Source: JADZEJ01 sp964426815
GTDB taxonomy: Bacteria; Patescibacteriota; Patescibacteriia; 2-12-FULL-60-25
NCBI GenBank assembly: GCA_964426815.1
Contig: CAYRRZ010000001.1
Location: 7,509-71,508 of the forward strand
Direction: 5' to 3'
DNA length: 64,000 nucleotides
A program made the translations under genes and the position numbers. Position 1 is the stretch's first letter. Each line of letters opens with the position of its first letter. This document shows positions 8,374-17,863 of the stretch, one piece after another. Below the pieces are notes generated by a model that had not been told where the DNA came from, made no database searches, and saw only the letters and a program-made list of their open reading frames with translations.

Positions 8374-9306
8374 CTAGGTTTGTTGTTGAATATACCAATC
8401 AATCGTTTCACGAAGTCCCTGCTCAAATGGAACCTCTGCCGTAAAACCAAATTCTTTTTTGGCACGCGATACATCGAGGCAACGACGAGGCTGTCCGTCT
8501 GGTTTTGATGCATCCCATTTGATTTCACCGGTATACCCCGCCAAGCGCTTGATGGTTTCAATCAATTCTTTAATCGTGATTTCCATTCCGCTGCCAAGAT
8601 TTACTGGCTCAGCGCCATCGTATAATTCTGTGGCTAAAACAATGCCACGCGCGGTGTCTTTTGCATAACAAAATTCGCGACTTGCTGATCCCGTTCCCCA
8701 AACCTCAACAAAAGCATCACCTCGTTGCTTTGCATCGATGACTTTTTTAATCAGAGCTGGAATTACATGGCTCGAAGCTGGATCAAAGTCATCTCGAGGT
8801 CCATACAAATTGACCGGCAAGACATAAATCGCATTCATTCCATACTGCTTGCGATAGGCCTGCGCTTGCACCAGGATCATTTTTTTTGCCAAGCCATATG
8901 GCGCATTGGTTTCTTCTGGATATCCAAGCCAGATATCATCCTCTTTAAACGGAACAGGAAGAATCTTTGGATATGCGCATACCGTTCCAACCACGACGAC
9001 TTTTTTTACATTTGCCTTGCGTGCGGCTTCAAGCAATTGAATGCCCATGATGGCATTGTCATAAAACAGGGTCCCTGGGTATTGCTGATTGAAACCGATT
9101 CCCCCGACACGAGCAGCCAGATGAATAACAGTATCGACATTGGATACCAAGCGCTCACATGTCGCCATGTCACGCAAATCATCTTGCGGACGTTCCGGAA
9201 TAATGATTTCAATATCTTGACCCCAACGATTACGCAAAGCTTCAACCACATAAGAGCCCAAAAAGCCCGCTCCGCCTGTTACTAAGATTCTTTTCGGTTG
9301 ATGCAT
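8374..9306 (-). CDS. fcl: GDP-L-fucose synthase-like epimerase/reductase
   Basis: The protein has 310 residues from the ATG at 9306; a longer in-frame start at 9363 falls in the preceding gene. It is an extended SDR with RILVTGGAGFLGSYVVEAL, the hallmark HLAARVGGIGFNQQYP loop, NAPYGLAKKMI (catalytic Tyr-x3-Lys) and PVNLYGPRDDFDP. These are typical of GDP-4-keto-6-deoxymannose 3,5-epimerase/4-reductase, which converts GDP-4-keto-6-deoxy-D-mannose to GDP-L-fucose using NADPH. The GDP-mannose 4,6-dehydratase that makes its substrate is encoded at 12295 in the same operon. GDP-fucose is therefore the expected product, although related enzymes make GDP-rhamnose, perosamine or colitose precursors. 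Confidence 0.86.
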   Translation of the reverse strand: MHQPKRILVTGGAGFLGSYVVEALRNRWGQDIEIIIPERPQDDLRDMATCERLVSNVDTVIHLAARVGGIGFNQQYPGTLFYDNAIMGIQLLEAARKANVKKVVVVGTVCAYPKILPVPFKEDDIWLGYPEETNAPYGLAKKMILVQAQAYRKQYGMNAIYVLPVNLYGPRDDFDPASSHVIPALIKKVIDAKQRGDAFVEVWGTGSASREFCYAKDTARGIVLATELYDGAEPVNLGSGMEITIKELIETIKRLAGYTGEIKWDASKPDGQPRRCLDVSRAKKEFGFTAEVPFEQGLRETIDWYIQQQT

Positions 9307-9316
9307 AGGGAAGTGA

Positions 9317-10021
9317 TTATGAACGTCTAAAACGATAGCGCAGACCGAGCAAAAAGGCCTCAATCATCGTATGAAAGCTCATCTTACTCTGTCCTTTTGA
9401 ACGGTCAATAAAGGTAATTGGAATTTCGTGCATTCGTCCATTTGCCTTTTGGATGAGCTGTTTCATCTCAATTTGAAAAGCATACCCATTTGAAGCGATC
9501 TGGGCAAAGGGAATTTTCTCTAAAATGTCACGCTTGTATGCTACGAAGCCAGCGGTAATATCTTTTGCCTGAATCTTGGTAGCCCAGCGCAAATAGAGAT
9601 TTGCGGCGGAAGAGAGCAGGAGGCGATCGCGTGAAAATCCAGCAATGTCTCCACCCGGTATGTAGCGCGAACCAATAGCGATATCCGCTTGATGTAAAGC
9701 CTCAACCAGGTCAGGAATACGTTGCACGGGATGAGATCCATCCGCATCACACTCAATCACCGCATGACAACTTGGCTCCGCCAAAGCAGCCATGAAGCCT
9801 TGTATATAGGATCCTGCAAAACTGCGTGGAGATGCACGATGAATCACACGCACCCGCGCATTGTGTTTCTTTTCAAGCTCGGCTAATACCTCTTTCGTTC
9901 CGTCTGTTGAGGCATCATCAACCACGATTACGCCACATTCTATCGGCAAACCCAAAATCGCATCAACAGTTTGAGCGATGTTTTCGCGTTCTTGATAGGT
10001 TGGAATGACGACGGTGACCAT
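9317..10021 (-). CDS. Polyprenyl-phosphate mannose synthase-like GT2 glycosyltransferase
   Basis: This 234-residue single-domain GT2 has VTVVIPTYQERENI, VIVVDDASTDGT, the metal-binding VIECDADGSHPVQRIP and AIGSRYIPGGDI. These motifs are typical of DPM1/Ppm1-type dolichyl- or polyprenyl-phosphate-mannose synthases. There is no C-terminal membrane anchor. It would move mannose (or another hexose) from the GDP sugar to polyprenyl phosphate on the cytosolic face. The product would be the donor for GT39-like membrane glycosyltransferases, one of which is the next gene upstream (10025, 3 nt away). The operon also makes GDP-sugars (gmd, fcl). Confidence 0.9.
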   Translation of the reverse strand: MVTVVIPTYQERENIAQTVDAILGLPIECGVIVVDDASTDGTKEVLAELEKKHNARVRVIHRASPRSFAGSYIQGFMAALAEPSCHAVIECDADGSHPVQRIPDLVEALHQADIAIGSRYIPGGDIAGFSRDRLLLSSAANLYLRWATKIQAKDITAGFVAYKRDILEKIPFAQIASNGYAFQIEMKQLIQKANGRMHEIPITFIDRSKGQSKMSFHTMIEAFLLGLRYRFRRS

Positions 10022-10024
10022 AGC

Positions 10025-12292
10025 TTAATCCCGACGGTAGGCGATGAGCGCGATATTATCACGCATGGGTAATGGGAGCGATATATCGGCTTTTGGATGC
10101 TTTTTTAGCCAAAGCTCACCATGTGACAATGCCTTGCTATTTAACCAGCGCGCTGCGGTAGCAAAAACATATGACAATCGAAAAACCTTTGGAATTCGGC
10201 CAACCCAGGTAACGACATTCCCCTCTTGTTCAACCAATTGAATAAGAGCCTTCTTTGAAAACAGGACGACATGCTCGGGCGGGCAAACAGCATGCCAATA
10301 TTGACGCAACACGCGCCCCAGAACACTCCCCGCATCTGGCGTATTTATGAGCATAGCTCCTCCAGGAGCAAGGCTTTTTAGAGCCTTTCGTAAAAATAAA
10401 CGTGGCTCATCCACATGCTCGATTACGTCCAGTAAGCAGATGGCAGTGTATGTTGAAACTGGAAGCTGCTCGAGTGAAATATTCTCGACGATAACATTAT
10501 TTGCTTTGGCCATTTCTGTAGCGGCTGGTGATATGTCTTGACCAGTAGCCTCCCAACCTCGCTCACTCGCCCATTTTACAAACATACCTGAAGCGGCGCC
10601 GATATCCAGCAATTTTGCCTGAGGCTTTCGATGTGGCTCAAGCAAATCAAGCATTTTTTCATATGTCGGGCGCGTGGCGATTTTATCCGCATTGTAACTT
10701 GCATAACCACCACCGGCGGCATTCCCTGAAAAATATGAATCCGCATAAAATGCCTTACGCTCAGCTTCACTCGGCATCGGATCGACGGTTAAAGATCCAC
10801 ATGAATGACATTTCCAGACGGAAAACTGTTTTCTCTTTCCAAGAAGGCGTGTCCAGAATAAAGCCCCACAGGCTTGGCACAATATCTTCTTTTCACCCTT
10901 GCTCCTCTGTCGTTCAACTATGGTTACTGCGCTTAGTACTGCGAGTGGAATCTCGATAAAGATAAACTGCGAACGATATCGACCATCAGCTTGAGCGGCT
11001 GCATTTAAAGAAAGAGCGACAATGCCGAGCATGTAGAACCAGGAAAAGAAAAGAACGTGACGATGTCCAGTAGACTTTTTCCAGAGTACGATGGGAGAAA
11101 TAAGGGCGAGTACAAAAGCGAGCAACCACACAAATCGCATACACATAGCATACCCCCAAGGCGTAGCTACAAGACCAAACATTTTTTCCAAAAAAACCAT
11201 CGGACCCTGTTGCAGCAGGGTGACGATTGGCGAAAAAGAAGGATAGCCAACGTTAACCCATCCGAGCTCACGCAAAACGAGAATTGTATTATCTTGAGAA
11301 ATGACCGTGATCGCAGCACTGATCTGTGAAATGAGAAATTCTCTTGGATACTTTTTTACAGCGACAACCGTTTCTTTTTGAAAGATTTCTTTATACGCAT
11401 ATCCATGCACATCCTGTTCTTGCACCGGAGATGCTTCAACGTAGCCCTTGTCGTGTAAACGCTGAAGATACTCAATACGCATCGAATCATATGACCGACC
11501 CGTTGAATATGCCTCAGCAGTTGCGGCGACGCGGGTGTAGAAATTAAACCACCCGACATTTGAATAATCCCAAGATCCGAATAAAGAAGCGTTGCGATAA
11601 AGCCAAGGCAACACGATGATGATATATGCCGATACAAAGGCCGTAGCCACCTTTACTCCAGTGATACGAGCCTGTTTTTCGCGCACAAAGGCAGCTAGGG
11701 TAATCAAGGTAAATAATAGCGGAACGAACTGCACAATTGGGCGTGCAAGTGCCGCCGCACCAACCAATGCTCCAGCAACAAGCGACCATTTCCATGAGCG
11801 TTTTTCAAGCGCTTGAATGCTCGCCGCAATGCCTGATGCGATCAATGGTAAAAACACGGCCTCTGAACCAAGGATGCAGCTGTAATACCACAAGTTCAAA
11901 TCAATGGATAAAATCAATCCAGCGACTAGCCATTTCCTTTTATCAGCCGTATAGACGCGCATCAACTGCATTCCCACCAGCGGGATACCTGTTGCCAGGA
12001 TGACAGACGGGATCAAGCTCGCATACGGCGTTCCAAATACTTTCATCGAAGCCCATAAAAACCAGGGATATACCGGTGTACGAATTGTGTCGGCTATAAA
12101 CGGGGCTTCCAGGCGCAAGCTAAAGCCATTGCCTCGTAACAAGTTTGTCGCGATCGCAATGTACTGACTTCCATCGGTTGCATGCGTCAAAACATACCCC
12201 TGGATCCATAAAACAATAAAAAAAATACTATGAATCAAGAGCGTCCAAATCCAAAGACTGAGAAATGGCCGCCGCAAGATTCGGTCGAGCAT
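10025..12292 (-). CDS. Fusion: GT39/ArnT-like membrane glycosyltransferase + zinc-ribbon SAM methyltransferase
   Basis: The ATG at 12292 gives 755 residues; an extension to 12325 overlaps gmd and is rejected. Residues 1 to about 455 hold around ten membrane helices and the luminal-loop pattern of GT39-like enzymes (DGSQYIAIATNLLRGNG, then RTPVYPWFL), which use polyprenyl-phosphate sugars. At Cys472 a ribbon starts, CQACG and, about 25 residues on, CHSCGSLTVDPMP. A class I methyltransferase domain follows: LLDIGAASGMFVKWA, then ICLLDVIEHVDEP and LAPGGAMLINTPD. Because the frame is unbroken, this is a true fusion unless assembly has joined two genes. The methyltransferase part is cytosolic by topology, while the GT39 active site faces outward, so the two are unlikely to act on the same step in the same compartment. 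Confidence 0.87.
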   Translation of the reverse strand: MLDRILRRPFLSLWIWTLLIHSIFFIVLWIQGYVLTHATDGSQYIAIATNLLRGNGFSLRLEAPFIADTIRTPVYPWFLWASMKVFGTPYASLIPSVILATGIPLVGMQLMRVYTADKRKWLVAGLILSIDLNLWYYSCILGSEAVFLPLIASGIAASIQALEKRSWKWSLVAGALVGAAALARPIVQFVPLLFTLITLAAFVREKQARITGVKVATAFVSAYIIIVLPWLYRNASLFGSWDYSNVGWFNFYTRVAATAEAYSTGRSYDSMRIEYLQRLHDKGYVEASPVQEQDVHGYAYKEIFQKETVVAVKKYPREFLISQISAAITVISQDNTILVLRELGWVNVGYPSFSPIVTLLQQGPMVFLEKMFGLVATPWGYAMCMRFVWLLAFVLALISPIVLWKKSTGHRHVLFFSWFYMLGIVALSLNAAAQADGRYRSQFIFIEIPLAVLSAVTIVERQRSKGEKKILCQACGALFWTRLLGKRKQFSVWKCHSCGSLTVDPMPSEAERKAFYADSYFSGNAAGGGYASYNADKIATRPTYEKMLDLLEPHRKPQAKLLDIGAASGMFVKWASERGWEATGQDISPAATEMAKANNVIVENISLEQLPVSTYTAICLLDVIEHVDEPRLFLRKALKSLAPGGAMLINTPDAGSVLGRVLRQYWHAVCPPEHVVLFSKKALIQLVEQEGNVVTWVGRIPKVFRLSYVFATAARWLNSKALSHGELWLKKHPKADISLPLPMRDNIALIAYRRD

Positions 12293-12294
12293 AC

Positions 12295-13335
12295 TTATGG
12301 CTGATGACGATATTGAGCACGCCAATCGAGCAAGTCTTCAGGAACTTCAAAGTTCGGCTGAATGCCTTCGCGACGCAAATCAGCAGCGAGCATTATTTTA
12401 ATTAAATCGTGAAACGTTACTTTCGGCTCCCAATTTAATTCTGTCTTTGCTTTCGTAAACTCCCCTTTCAGAACGTCGACTTCGGTTGGACGGTAATACA
12501 GTGGATCGATTCGCACGATATCATCGGTTTTTAATCCGACAAGAGATGTAGCTAGATCAACCATTTCGCGAATTGTATGTGTCTCATTTGTTGCGACAAC
12601 ATAATCCCCCGGCTTTGTCTGCTGGACCATGCGCCACATCGCTTCGACATATTCAGGCGCATATCCCCAGTCGCGTTTTGCATCTAAATTTCCGAGGAAT
12701 AATTCTTTTTCTTTTCCGGCGACGATCTTAGCAACGGTACTCGTAACTTTACGCGTCACGAATGTATCGCCACGGCGAGGACTTTCATGATTAAACAAAA
12801 TACCATTACTTACATGCAGACCATATGCCTCGCGGTAATTTACGGCATACCAATATGCAGCCACTTTTGCTACTCCGTATGGACTGCGTGGATAGAACGG
12901 CGTCTTTTCATCTTGTGGAGCTGGTGCGGCACCGAACATCTCACTTGATGAAGCCTGATAAAAACGACATGGCACTTGAGACTCTCGAATCGCTTCAAGC
13001 AAACGAAGCGTACCGAGCCCCGTAACATCACCCGTATACAGAGGCGCATCAAAACTGACACGCACATGGCTTTGTGCGCCAAGCGCATAGACCTCGTCAG
13101 GCACAATACGCGCCAAAAGACGCGATAACATACTCGCATCGCTTAAATCTCCATAATGAAGAAACAAGCGCGTTCCTTCTTTATGCGGGTCTTGATACAA
13201 GTGCTCAATACGCGAGGTATTAAAACTACTGGAGCGTCGCATGAGACCATGCACTTCATAGCCTTTGGCTAAAAGCAATTCAGCCAAATAACTCCCGTCT
13301 TGTCCCGTAATGCCGGTAATGAAGGCCTTTTTCAT
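12295..13335 (-). CDS. gmd: GDP-mannose 4,6-dehydratase
   Basis: The 346-residue sequence follows the Gmd family almost throughout: FITGITGQDGSYLAELLLAK, GLMRRSSSFNTSRI, LHYGDLSDASML, QSHVRVSFD, SSSEMFG, SPYGVAKVAAYW (Tyr-x3-Lys), NHESPRRG and RDWGYAPEYVEAMW. It removes water from GDP-D-mannose to give GDP-4-keto-6-deoxy-D-mannose with bound NADP. The fucose-synthase-like enzyme at 8374 can use that product. The next gene, a GT39/methyltransferase fusion, begins 2 nt downstream. The 22 nt before the start contain no Shine-Dalgarno motif. Confidence 0.96.
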   Translation of the reverse strand: MKKAFITGITGQDGSYLAELLLAKGYEVHGLMRRSSSFNTSRIEHLYQDPHKEGTRLFLHYGDLSDASMLSRLLARIVPDEVYALGAQSHVRVSFDAPLYTGDVTGLGTLRLLEAIRESQVPCRFYQASSSEMFGAAPAPQDEKTPFYPRSPYGVAKVAAYWYAVNYREAYGLHVSNGILFNHESPRRGDTFVTRKVTSTVAKIVAGKEKELFLGNLDAKRDWGYAPEYVEAMWRMVQQTKPGDYVVATNETHTIREMVDLATSLVGLKTDDIVRIDPLYYRPTEVDVLKGEFTKAKTELNWEPKVTFHDLIKIMLAADLRREGIQPNFEVPEDLLDWRAQYRHQP

Positions 13336-13357
13336 GTGTCAAAGCTTACGGAAAAAG

Positions 13358-14458
13358 TCAAAAATGGGCAATAGCATCCACTAATACCTTATCAATCTCA
13401 ATCGATTCTTTTAGAAGAAGGATAAATTTATGAGCTTCAGCCTCATAGATCGCTTGTTTTTCTTCATTCGGAAGCTGCTTCAAAGCGTATTGTAATTTTC
13501 TCAAAAGTTCATCAAACAAAAAGAAGGGTAATAAATTGATTTCCGAGCGCAATTTCGGGTTCTCAGAAAAATATCCTTTCAGGAAAATCCCCAAGCCTTT
13601 ACCAAGGGTTTGCTGCCAGGGTTTCTCTTGAAAAATCACATACTGCCTCACAAAGCGATGACAGGCGCTCGCCACCTCTCTCATTAATTGACTCACGCCA
13701 ATTTCTTCAAAGTCTATTATTGCTTGACACTTTTCATTTTTAAAAAGAGTGTCATGTGGATGGAGACTGTTCCGCACAATGCCTTGCTGCGCAAATCCGA
13801 GTTCATTTTTTTTACTTTTGGCCTTGCGAACGCACAGGTCTATCATCGCGAATTCAGATGAATACCGTTCAAACAATTTCGGCACATGCTCTTCGACATA
13901 CTTCCACTGCTTCGTAAAACTCTCTTCATCCCACGCCACAGATCCCTTGTCATTCTTTTTGATTTCTTCGGCAAAAGGCGATCGGTTCAATGCCACATGT
14001 AAGCGCGCAATGCACTTCGCAATCTCTTCAAGTTCATATTCCGTCCCCCTAAAATAATCACCCGGCACATATTCAAACATCTCCCATAAAAATCCGCCCC
14101 ATTCTACCGGAGCATGTGTCTTGTGTGGATGAAAAATTTTTGGGACTGGAACGTCAGACTCTGCCATTTGTTCTATTACCTGGTTTATCATGCGAATTCT
14201 TTCCACGCGATGTATCGCAAGATTTTTTTTGAGAACAATTTCACGCGCATCATTCGTACCAAAAAGAACGACAGTTTTAAAATTATTACTTCTCACTTCC
14301 CAAGCCCCGGACTGGAACATGTCGCCCTGAACCTGTAAACCAAATCCCTCTTGAATTGCTCGAATAATCTCGTCACGCGTATCTACACCTACAGCGTTCC
14401 ACTCAACCTGCCACTGACTATGATTATTCGGCAAAAAAAGATCAGTAGCAGACATCAT
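13358..14458 (-). CDS. Aminoglycoside/choline-kinase-like phosphotransferase, probable sugar kinase
   Basis: This 366-residue protein of the APH/ChoK kinase fold has an N-lobe lysine region (EIVLKKNLAIHR), a catalytic loop NSLHPHDTLFKNEK in place of the usual HGDxxxxN, and the metal-binding CQAIIDFEEIG. The changed loop keeps an Asp and an Asn, so activity is plausible. The start overlaps the transketolase stop by 4 nt (ATGA), showing tight coupling. Context suggests phosphorylation of a sugar or sugar acid in the nonulosonate-like pathway. An antibiotic-resistance role is unlikely in this operon. The substrate cannot be read from sequence. Confidence 0.75.
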   Translation of the reverse strand: MMSATDLFLPNNHSQWQVEWNAVGVDTRDEIIRAIQEGFGLQVQGDMFQSGAWEVRSNNFKTVVLFGTNDAREIVLKKNLAIHRVERIRMINQVIEQMAESDVPVPKIFHPHKTHAPVEWGGFLWEMFEYVPGDYFRGTEYELEEIAKCIARLHVALNRSPFAEEIKKNDKGSVAWDEESFTKQWKYVEEHVPKLFERYSSEFAMIDLCVRKAKSKKNELGFAQQGIVRNSLHPHDTLFKNEKCQAIIDFEEIGVSQLMREVASACHRFVRQYVIFQEKPWQQTLGKGLGIFLKGYFSENPKLRSEINLLPFFLFDELLRKLQYALKQLPNEEKQAIYEAEAHKFILLLKESIEIDKVLVDAIAHF

Positions 14459-16362
14459 AGCTGAGCTCGCTGGACAGCTTGAGCAATTGCATCTGCATCA
14501 AGTCCATGATGTGCAAGAATCTCTTTTGCATTACCACAAGCTGGAATACCCGTTACGCCCAATGACACGATCTTTACCTTGATGCCGAACTGCTGCAGCT
14601 TGGATTGAATAAACATTCCTTGTCCATTTTCAAGATAATGATCGTCTACTGTCACAATCGTTTGAACGTTAGATAACGTGGCTTTTGCCCAAGCCTCGTC
14701 AATGCGATTAAGCCAAGGAAAATTCAGAACACCGACAGACACCCCTTGCTGCTCCAATTGCTGCGCTGCTTTTACAGCTTCAATTAAAAGAACTGGACCG
14801 TATGTGATAATCACATGCTCTTTTGCTTGACGCACCCATCTGCCCTTACCCAATTCAAGCTCGCTTGACGCATCGAGTACAAAATTATGCTCTTTTTTTA
14901 CACTGCTCACACGTAAATAGGTACTTTCTTGATTCACGTTTAGCGCCCAATTCAGCGACTGTCTCATCTCCAGCTCATTTGCTGGTTCAAGTAAAATCAA
15001 TCCAGGGATTGCACCTACGGATGAGATTGCGCGGACCTCTTGATGCGAATGCCCTGGACCGGCAGGCAACAAGCCAGCGCCTGAACCAAAATATATCACC
15101 TTCTTTCTCCCTGGTGCCGACTGTTCAGTAGCCGCATTATAGATCTGTTCATTCGGACGCGTACTAAGAAAACACCCCAATGAATGCATGATCGGGATTA
15201 TCCCTCCCATTGCTAAGCCAGAGCCGATCGAAACCATGTCTTGTTCCGCAATTCCACATTCCAGAAAACGATCAGGAAATGCTTTTGAAAAAGGAATGAG
15301 GCCACAAGAACGAATGAGGTCGCCGTCCAAAACCATGAAGTCCGGATTATTTTTTCCCTGCTCCACGAGCTCCTGACTATATGCACGCACAAGCTCCTGC
15401 TGCTCTTTTGCCGCTTGCGTAAATTCAAACTCTTCCTCAGATAAAATCAAAGGATCGATCCCAAGCGATACGCACTGTCTTTGCAATTTAGGAATATACT
15501 CATCTTTTGCCTGGGTATACTGCGACTCTGTCAGCGTTCCTGCATGAAACTTATAAAAACCATCATCCGCCATTTTTTCCATGAAAGATATCCCTTTGCC
15601 TTTTATCGTATCGGCGATGATAACAAGTGGCTTGCGTAGACCTTGATCCGTACGCATTGCGGCATCAATTGCCCGTACATCGTGACCATCACATGAACGA
15701 ACCTCCCATCCGCAGGCTTGAAATTTAGCCGACAGATCCCCCAATGAATGCACATCTTCAACAAATGAATCTGACTGGATTTTATTCCGATCAACGATAA
15801 CCGTAATTTGCGCCAAGCCTTGATTTGCAATTGACTGTACCGCTTCCCAATTTTGCCCCTCCTGCAGCTCGCCATCGCCTGTAACAACAAATATCCTCCC
15901 GTTTAGACCGTTTTTTTGACGCGCAATCGCAATTCCATGCGCTTTAGATATTCCCATTCCTAAGGAACCTGTATTACAAATCATGTATGGCGATCGCGCA
16001 TCTGGATGACCATCAAAACCTCCCAAACGTCGAAATGCATGAATTTTTTCAAACGGTAATAGGCCAAGACCGGTCAGCAGGGCATAAAATGAAGGCGTAT
16101 CATGTCCCTTTGATGAAAAGTATATATCCCCTTCATCCCGTGCCGTTGGTGCCACCTTGTGCATGATGGACAAAAATAACCAAGTAACAATATCAATCAC
16201 ACTCAAACTGGTGCCGATATGACCTGAGCCCGCCTTAACAATGGCATATATCGCGTTCCACCGACTCATGTCAGCTATCAAATGCGCTTGGGCATATCTA
16301 TCGACTTGTGCCTGACGAATACGTGTAAACTCCATCTGTGGGATATAAGTCAATTTTGACAT
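14455..16362 (-). CDS. tkt: Transketolase (full-length, glycan-pathway copy)
   Basis: The protein has 635 residues. The N-terminal thiamine-diphosphate domain shows GSGHIGTSLSVIDIVTWL, SKGHDTPSFYALL and the TPP motif GDGELQEGQNWEAV (162 onward) closing with DRNK (Asn193). The pyrimidine domain has the catalytic-glutamate segment FLECGIAEQDMVSIGSGLA, and a transketolase C domain ends the protein. Transketolases move a two-carbon ketol unit between sugars. Here the gene sits between a kinase (4-nt overlap) and an aldehyde dehydrogenase (25 nt), in an operon with NeuB rather than with pentose-phosphate genes. A dedicated role in building an unusual aldose precursor is therefore likely. The split two-subunit form common in such clusters is absent; this one is fused. 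Confidence 0.92.
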   Translation of the reverse strand: MSKLTYIPQMEFTRIRQAQVDRYAQAHLIADMSRWNAIYAIVKAGSGHIGTSLSVIDIVTWLFLSIMHKVAPTARDEGDIYFSSKGHDTPSFYALLTGLGLLPFEKIHAFRRLGGFDGHPDARSPYMICNTGSLGMGISKAHGIAIARQKNGLNGRIFVVTGDGELQEGQNWEAVQSIANQGLAQITVIVDRNKIQSDSFVEDVHSLGDLSAKFQACGWEVRSCDGHDVRAIDAAMRTDQGLRKPLVIIADTIKGKGISFMEKMADDGFYKFHAGTLTESQYTQAKDEYIPKLQRQCVSLGIDPLILSEEEFEFTQAAKEQQELVRAYSQELVEQGKNNPDFMVLDGDLIRSCGLIPFSKAFPDRFLECGIAEQDMVSIGSGLAMGGIIPIMHSLGCFLSTRPNEQIYNAATEQSAPGRKKVIYFGSGAGLLPAGPGHSHQEVRAISSVGAIPGLILLEPANELEMRQSLNWALNVNQESTYLRVSSVKKEHNFVLDASSELELGKGRWVRQAKEHVIITYGPVLLIEAVKAAQQLEQQGVSVGVLNFPWLNRIDEAWAKATLSNVQTIVTVDDHYLENGQGMFIQSKLQQFGIKVKIVSLGVTGIPACGNAKEILAHHGLDADAIAQAVQRAQL

Positions 16363-16387
16363 ATAACATGAGTCATTGTAACCGAAC

Positions 16388-17863
16388 TTATTCGGTCATT
16401 GGGTTATGCGTTATCGTTACCGTTTTCCACTGGGTATAGTTCTCTAGAGCCTCGGTGCCCGCTTCTCTGGTTCCATTTCCGGAATTTCGACCGCCTCCAA
16501 ATGGCATATGCGGCTCGCTTCCATATGAATTCCCATTCACATGAACAACACCGACTTGTAGCCCTCGAATACATTGTTCTGCGCGATGTAAGCTGTCGGT
16601 GTAAACCGATGCCGTCAATCCAAACGAGCTATCGTTCAGCTGTGCAATCGCATCTTGTACGTCCCGAGCGCGGTGAAGGGTCGCCACCGGACCAAAAATT
16701 TCCTCCCTCGAAATTGGATACCGCATCGAATCCACCTCAAACAGAGTCGGTTCAAAAAAGTTACCCAATTCATACCCTTCGCCCGTTATACGCTTCCCTC
16801 CACACAATGGATGTATCCCTTGTGCAGCCGTATCGCGCATCATCTCCTCAATCCGTTCAATCTGACGCATGCTCAACAAAGGGCCAAGATCATCCGTATC
16901 CTGTAAGCCGATCTTGAGCAATGGAATTTTTTCGAGCAATTTTTTTCGCACTTTTTCATACACCCTATCCATCACAATAATGCGACTTGCCGCCGAACAG
17001 CGCTGGCCAGCAAATGAATATGCTGATGAAAGAGCGCTTTTTACCGCCAAATCAATATTTGCATCGTCTAAAATAAGGAAGCCGTTCTTTCCTCCAAGCT
17101 CCAGAGTTACTTTCACAAATTGGCTAGCTCGCTGAGCAACTGATTTTTCTAAATCTTTTCCAACGGTGGCTGATCCGGTAAAGCTAATTGCCTGCACGCG
17201 CTCATCTTGTACAAGCGATGCGCCAATCTCTTTTCCAAAACCATGCACTACTGAGAATACTCCTTTTGGAAGACCCGCTTCTCGCAATGCATATGCTAAT
17301 TCCATCCCAGCCGATGGCGTGTCTTCAGATGGCTTCATGATAACCGTATTCCCACATAGCAGAGCAGGCATGATAGATCTTCCACCAAATGGCGAATTTC
17401 CAGGGACAATCGAAACCACTACTCCCAATGGCTCACGTACGGTATACACCAGTCGATGTTCGACCTTGCTGCTCATGGTTTTTCCATACAGGCGGCGGCC
17501 TTCACTAGCCCAAAAAAAGATGTGTTCACAAAGGCTATCGACCTCACCCATTGACTGCTTTCGTGACAATCCGCCATCTAATGCGATTCTTTCCGCGATG
17601 ACGCTTTTTCTCTCCTGGAGAATCTGCGCCGCTTTACGCAAAATATTCCCTCGCGCAATCGGCGTTAGAGCGGCCCACGCTGCGAATGCTTGACATGCGG
17701 CTTGAATCGCCATTTCCGCATCCGCTTTTGTTCCACGAGCAACCATACAAAGTGGTGCCCCATTTGCCGGACTCCGTTTTTCAAAATACTTCTTTTCAAC
17801 CGGCTCTACATCTTCATCCTGTATCCAATGCTGGATATGTCTGACTTCATTCGTCATACTCAT
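16388..17863 (-). CDS. NAD(P)-dependent aldehyde dehydrogenase
   Basis: This 491-residue ALDH-superfamily enzyme has its key residues intact: Asn156 in VPGNSPFG (replacing the usual PWNFP context), KPSEDTPSAG for cofactor, FTGSATVGK, the general base Glu255 in LELGGKN and the nucleophile Cys289 in GQRCSAASR. It oxidises an aldehyde to an acid, or to an acyl-phosphate or thioester in some relatives. The start overlaps the HAD phosphatase stop by 4 nt (ATGA). Its place among transketolase, phosphatase and NeuB suggests that a sugar aldehyde or semialdehyde is the substrate. Succinate-semialdehyde or lactaldehyde dehydrogenases are the nearest general relatives, so the substrate remains open. 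Confidence 0.92.
   Translation of the reverse strand: MSMTNEVRHIQHWIQDEDVEPVEKKYFEKRSPANGAPLCMVARGTKADAEMAIQAACQAFAAWAALTPIARGNILRKAAQILQERKSVIAERIALDGGLSRKQSMGEVDSLCEHIFFWASEGRRLYGKTMSSKVEHRLVYTVREPLGVVVSIVPGNSPFGGRSIMPALLCGNTVIMKPSEDTPSAGMELAYALREAGLPKGVFSVVHGFGKEIGASLVQDERVQAISFTGSATVGKDLEKSVAQRASQFVKVTLELGGKNGFLILDDANIDLAVKSALSSAYSFAGQRCSAASRIIVMDRVYEKVRKKLLEKIPLLKIGLQDTDDLGPLLSMRQIERIEEMMRDTAAQGIHPLCGGKRITGEGYELGNFFEPTLFEVDSMRYPISREEIFGPVATLHRARDVQDAIAQLNDSSFGLTASVYTDSLHRAEQCIRGLQVGVVHVNGNSYGSEPHMPFGGGRNSGNGTREAGTEALENYTQWKTVTITHNPMTE

Noticed and set aside
13358..14458. Aminoglycoside resistance gene
   Set aside because: Only the general APH/choline-kinase fold is visible; the catalytic loop differs and the gene is locked into a sugar operon.
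17166..17693. 175-residue plus-strand frame inside the aldehyde dehydrogenase gene
   Set aside because: It is the antisense shadow of a clear, complete ALDH gene and has no family-like motifs.
14455..17863. TGA read as glycine (code 25)
   Set aside because: TGA ends the transketolase, HAD phosphatase and AsnB genes at ATGA overlaps, and proteins stop where families end.
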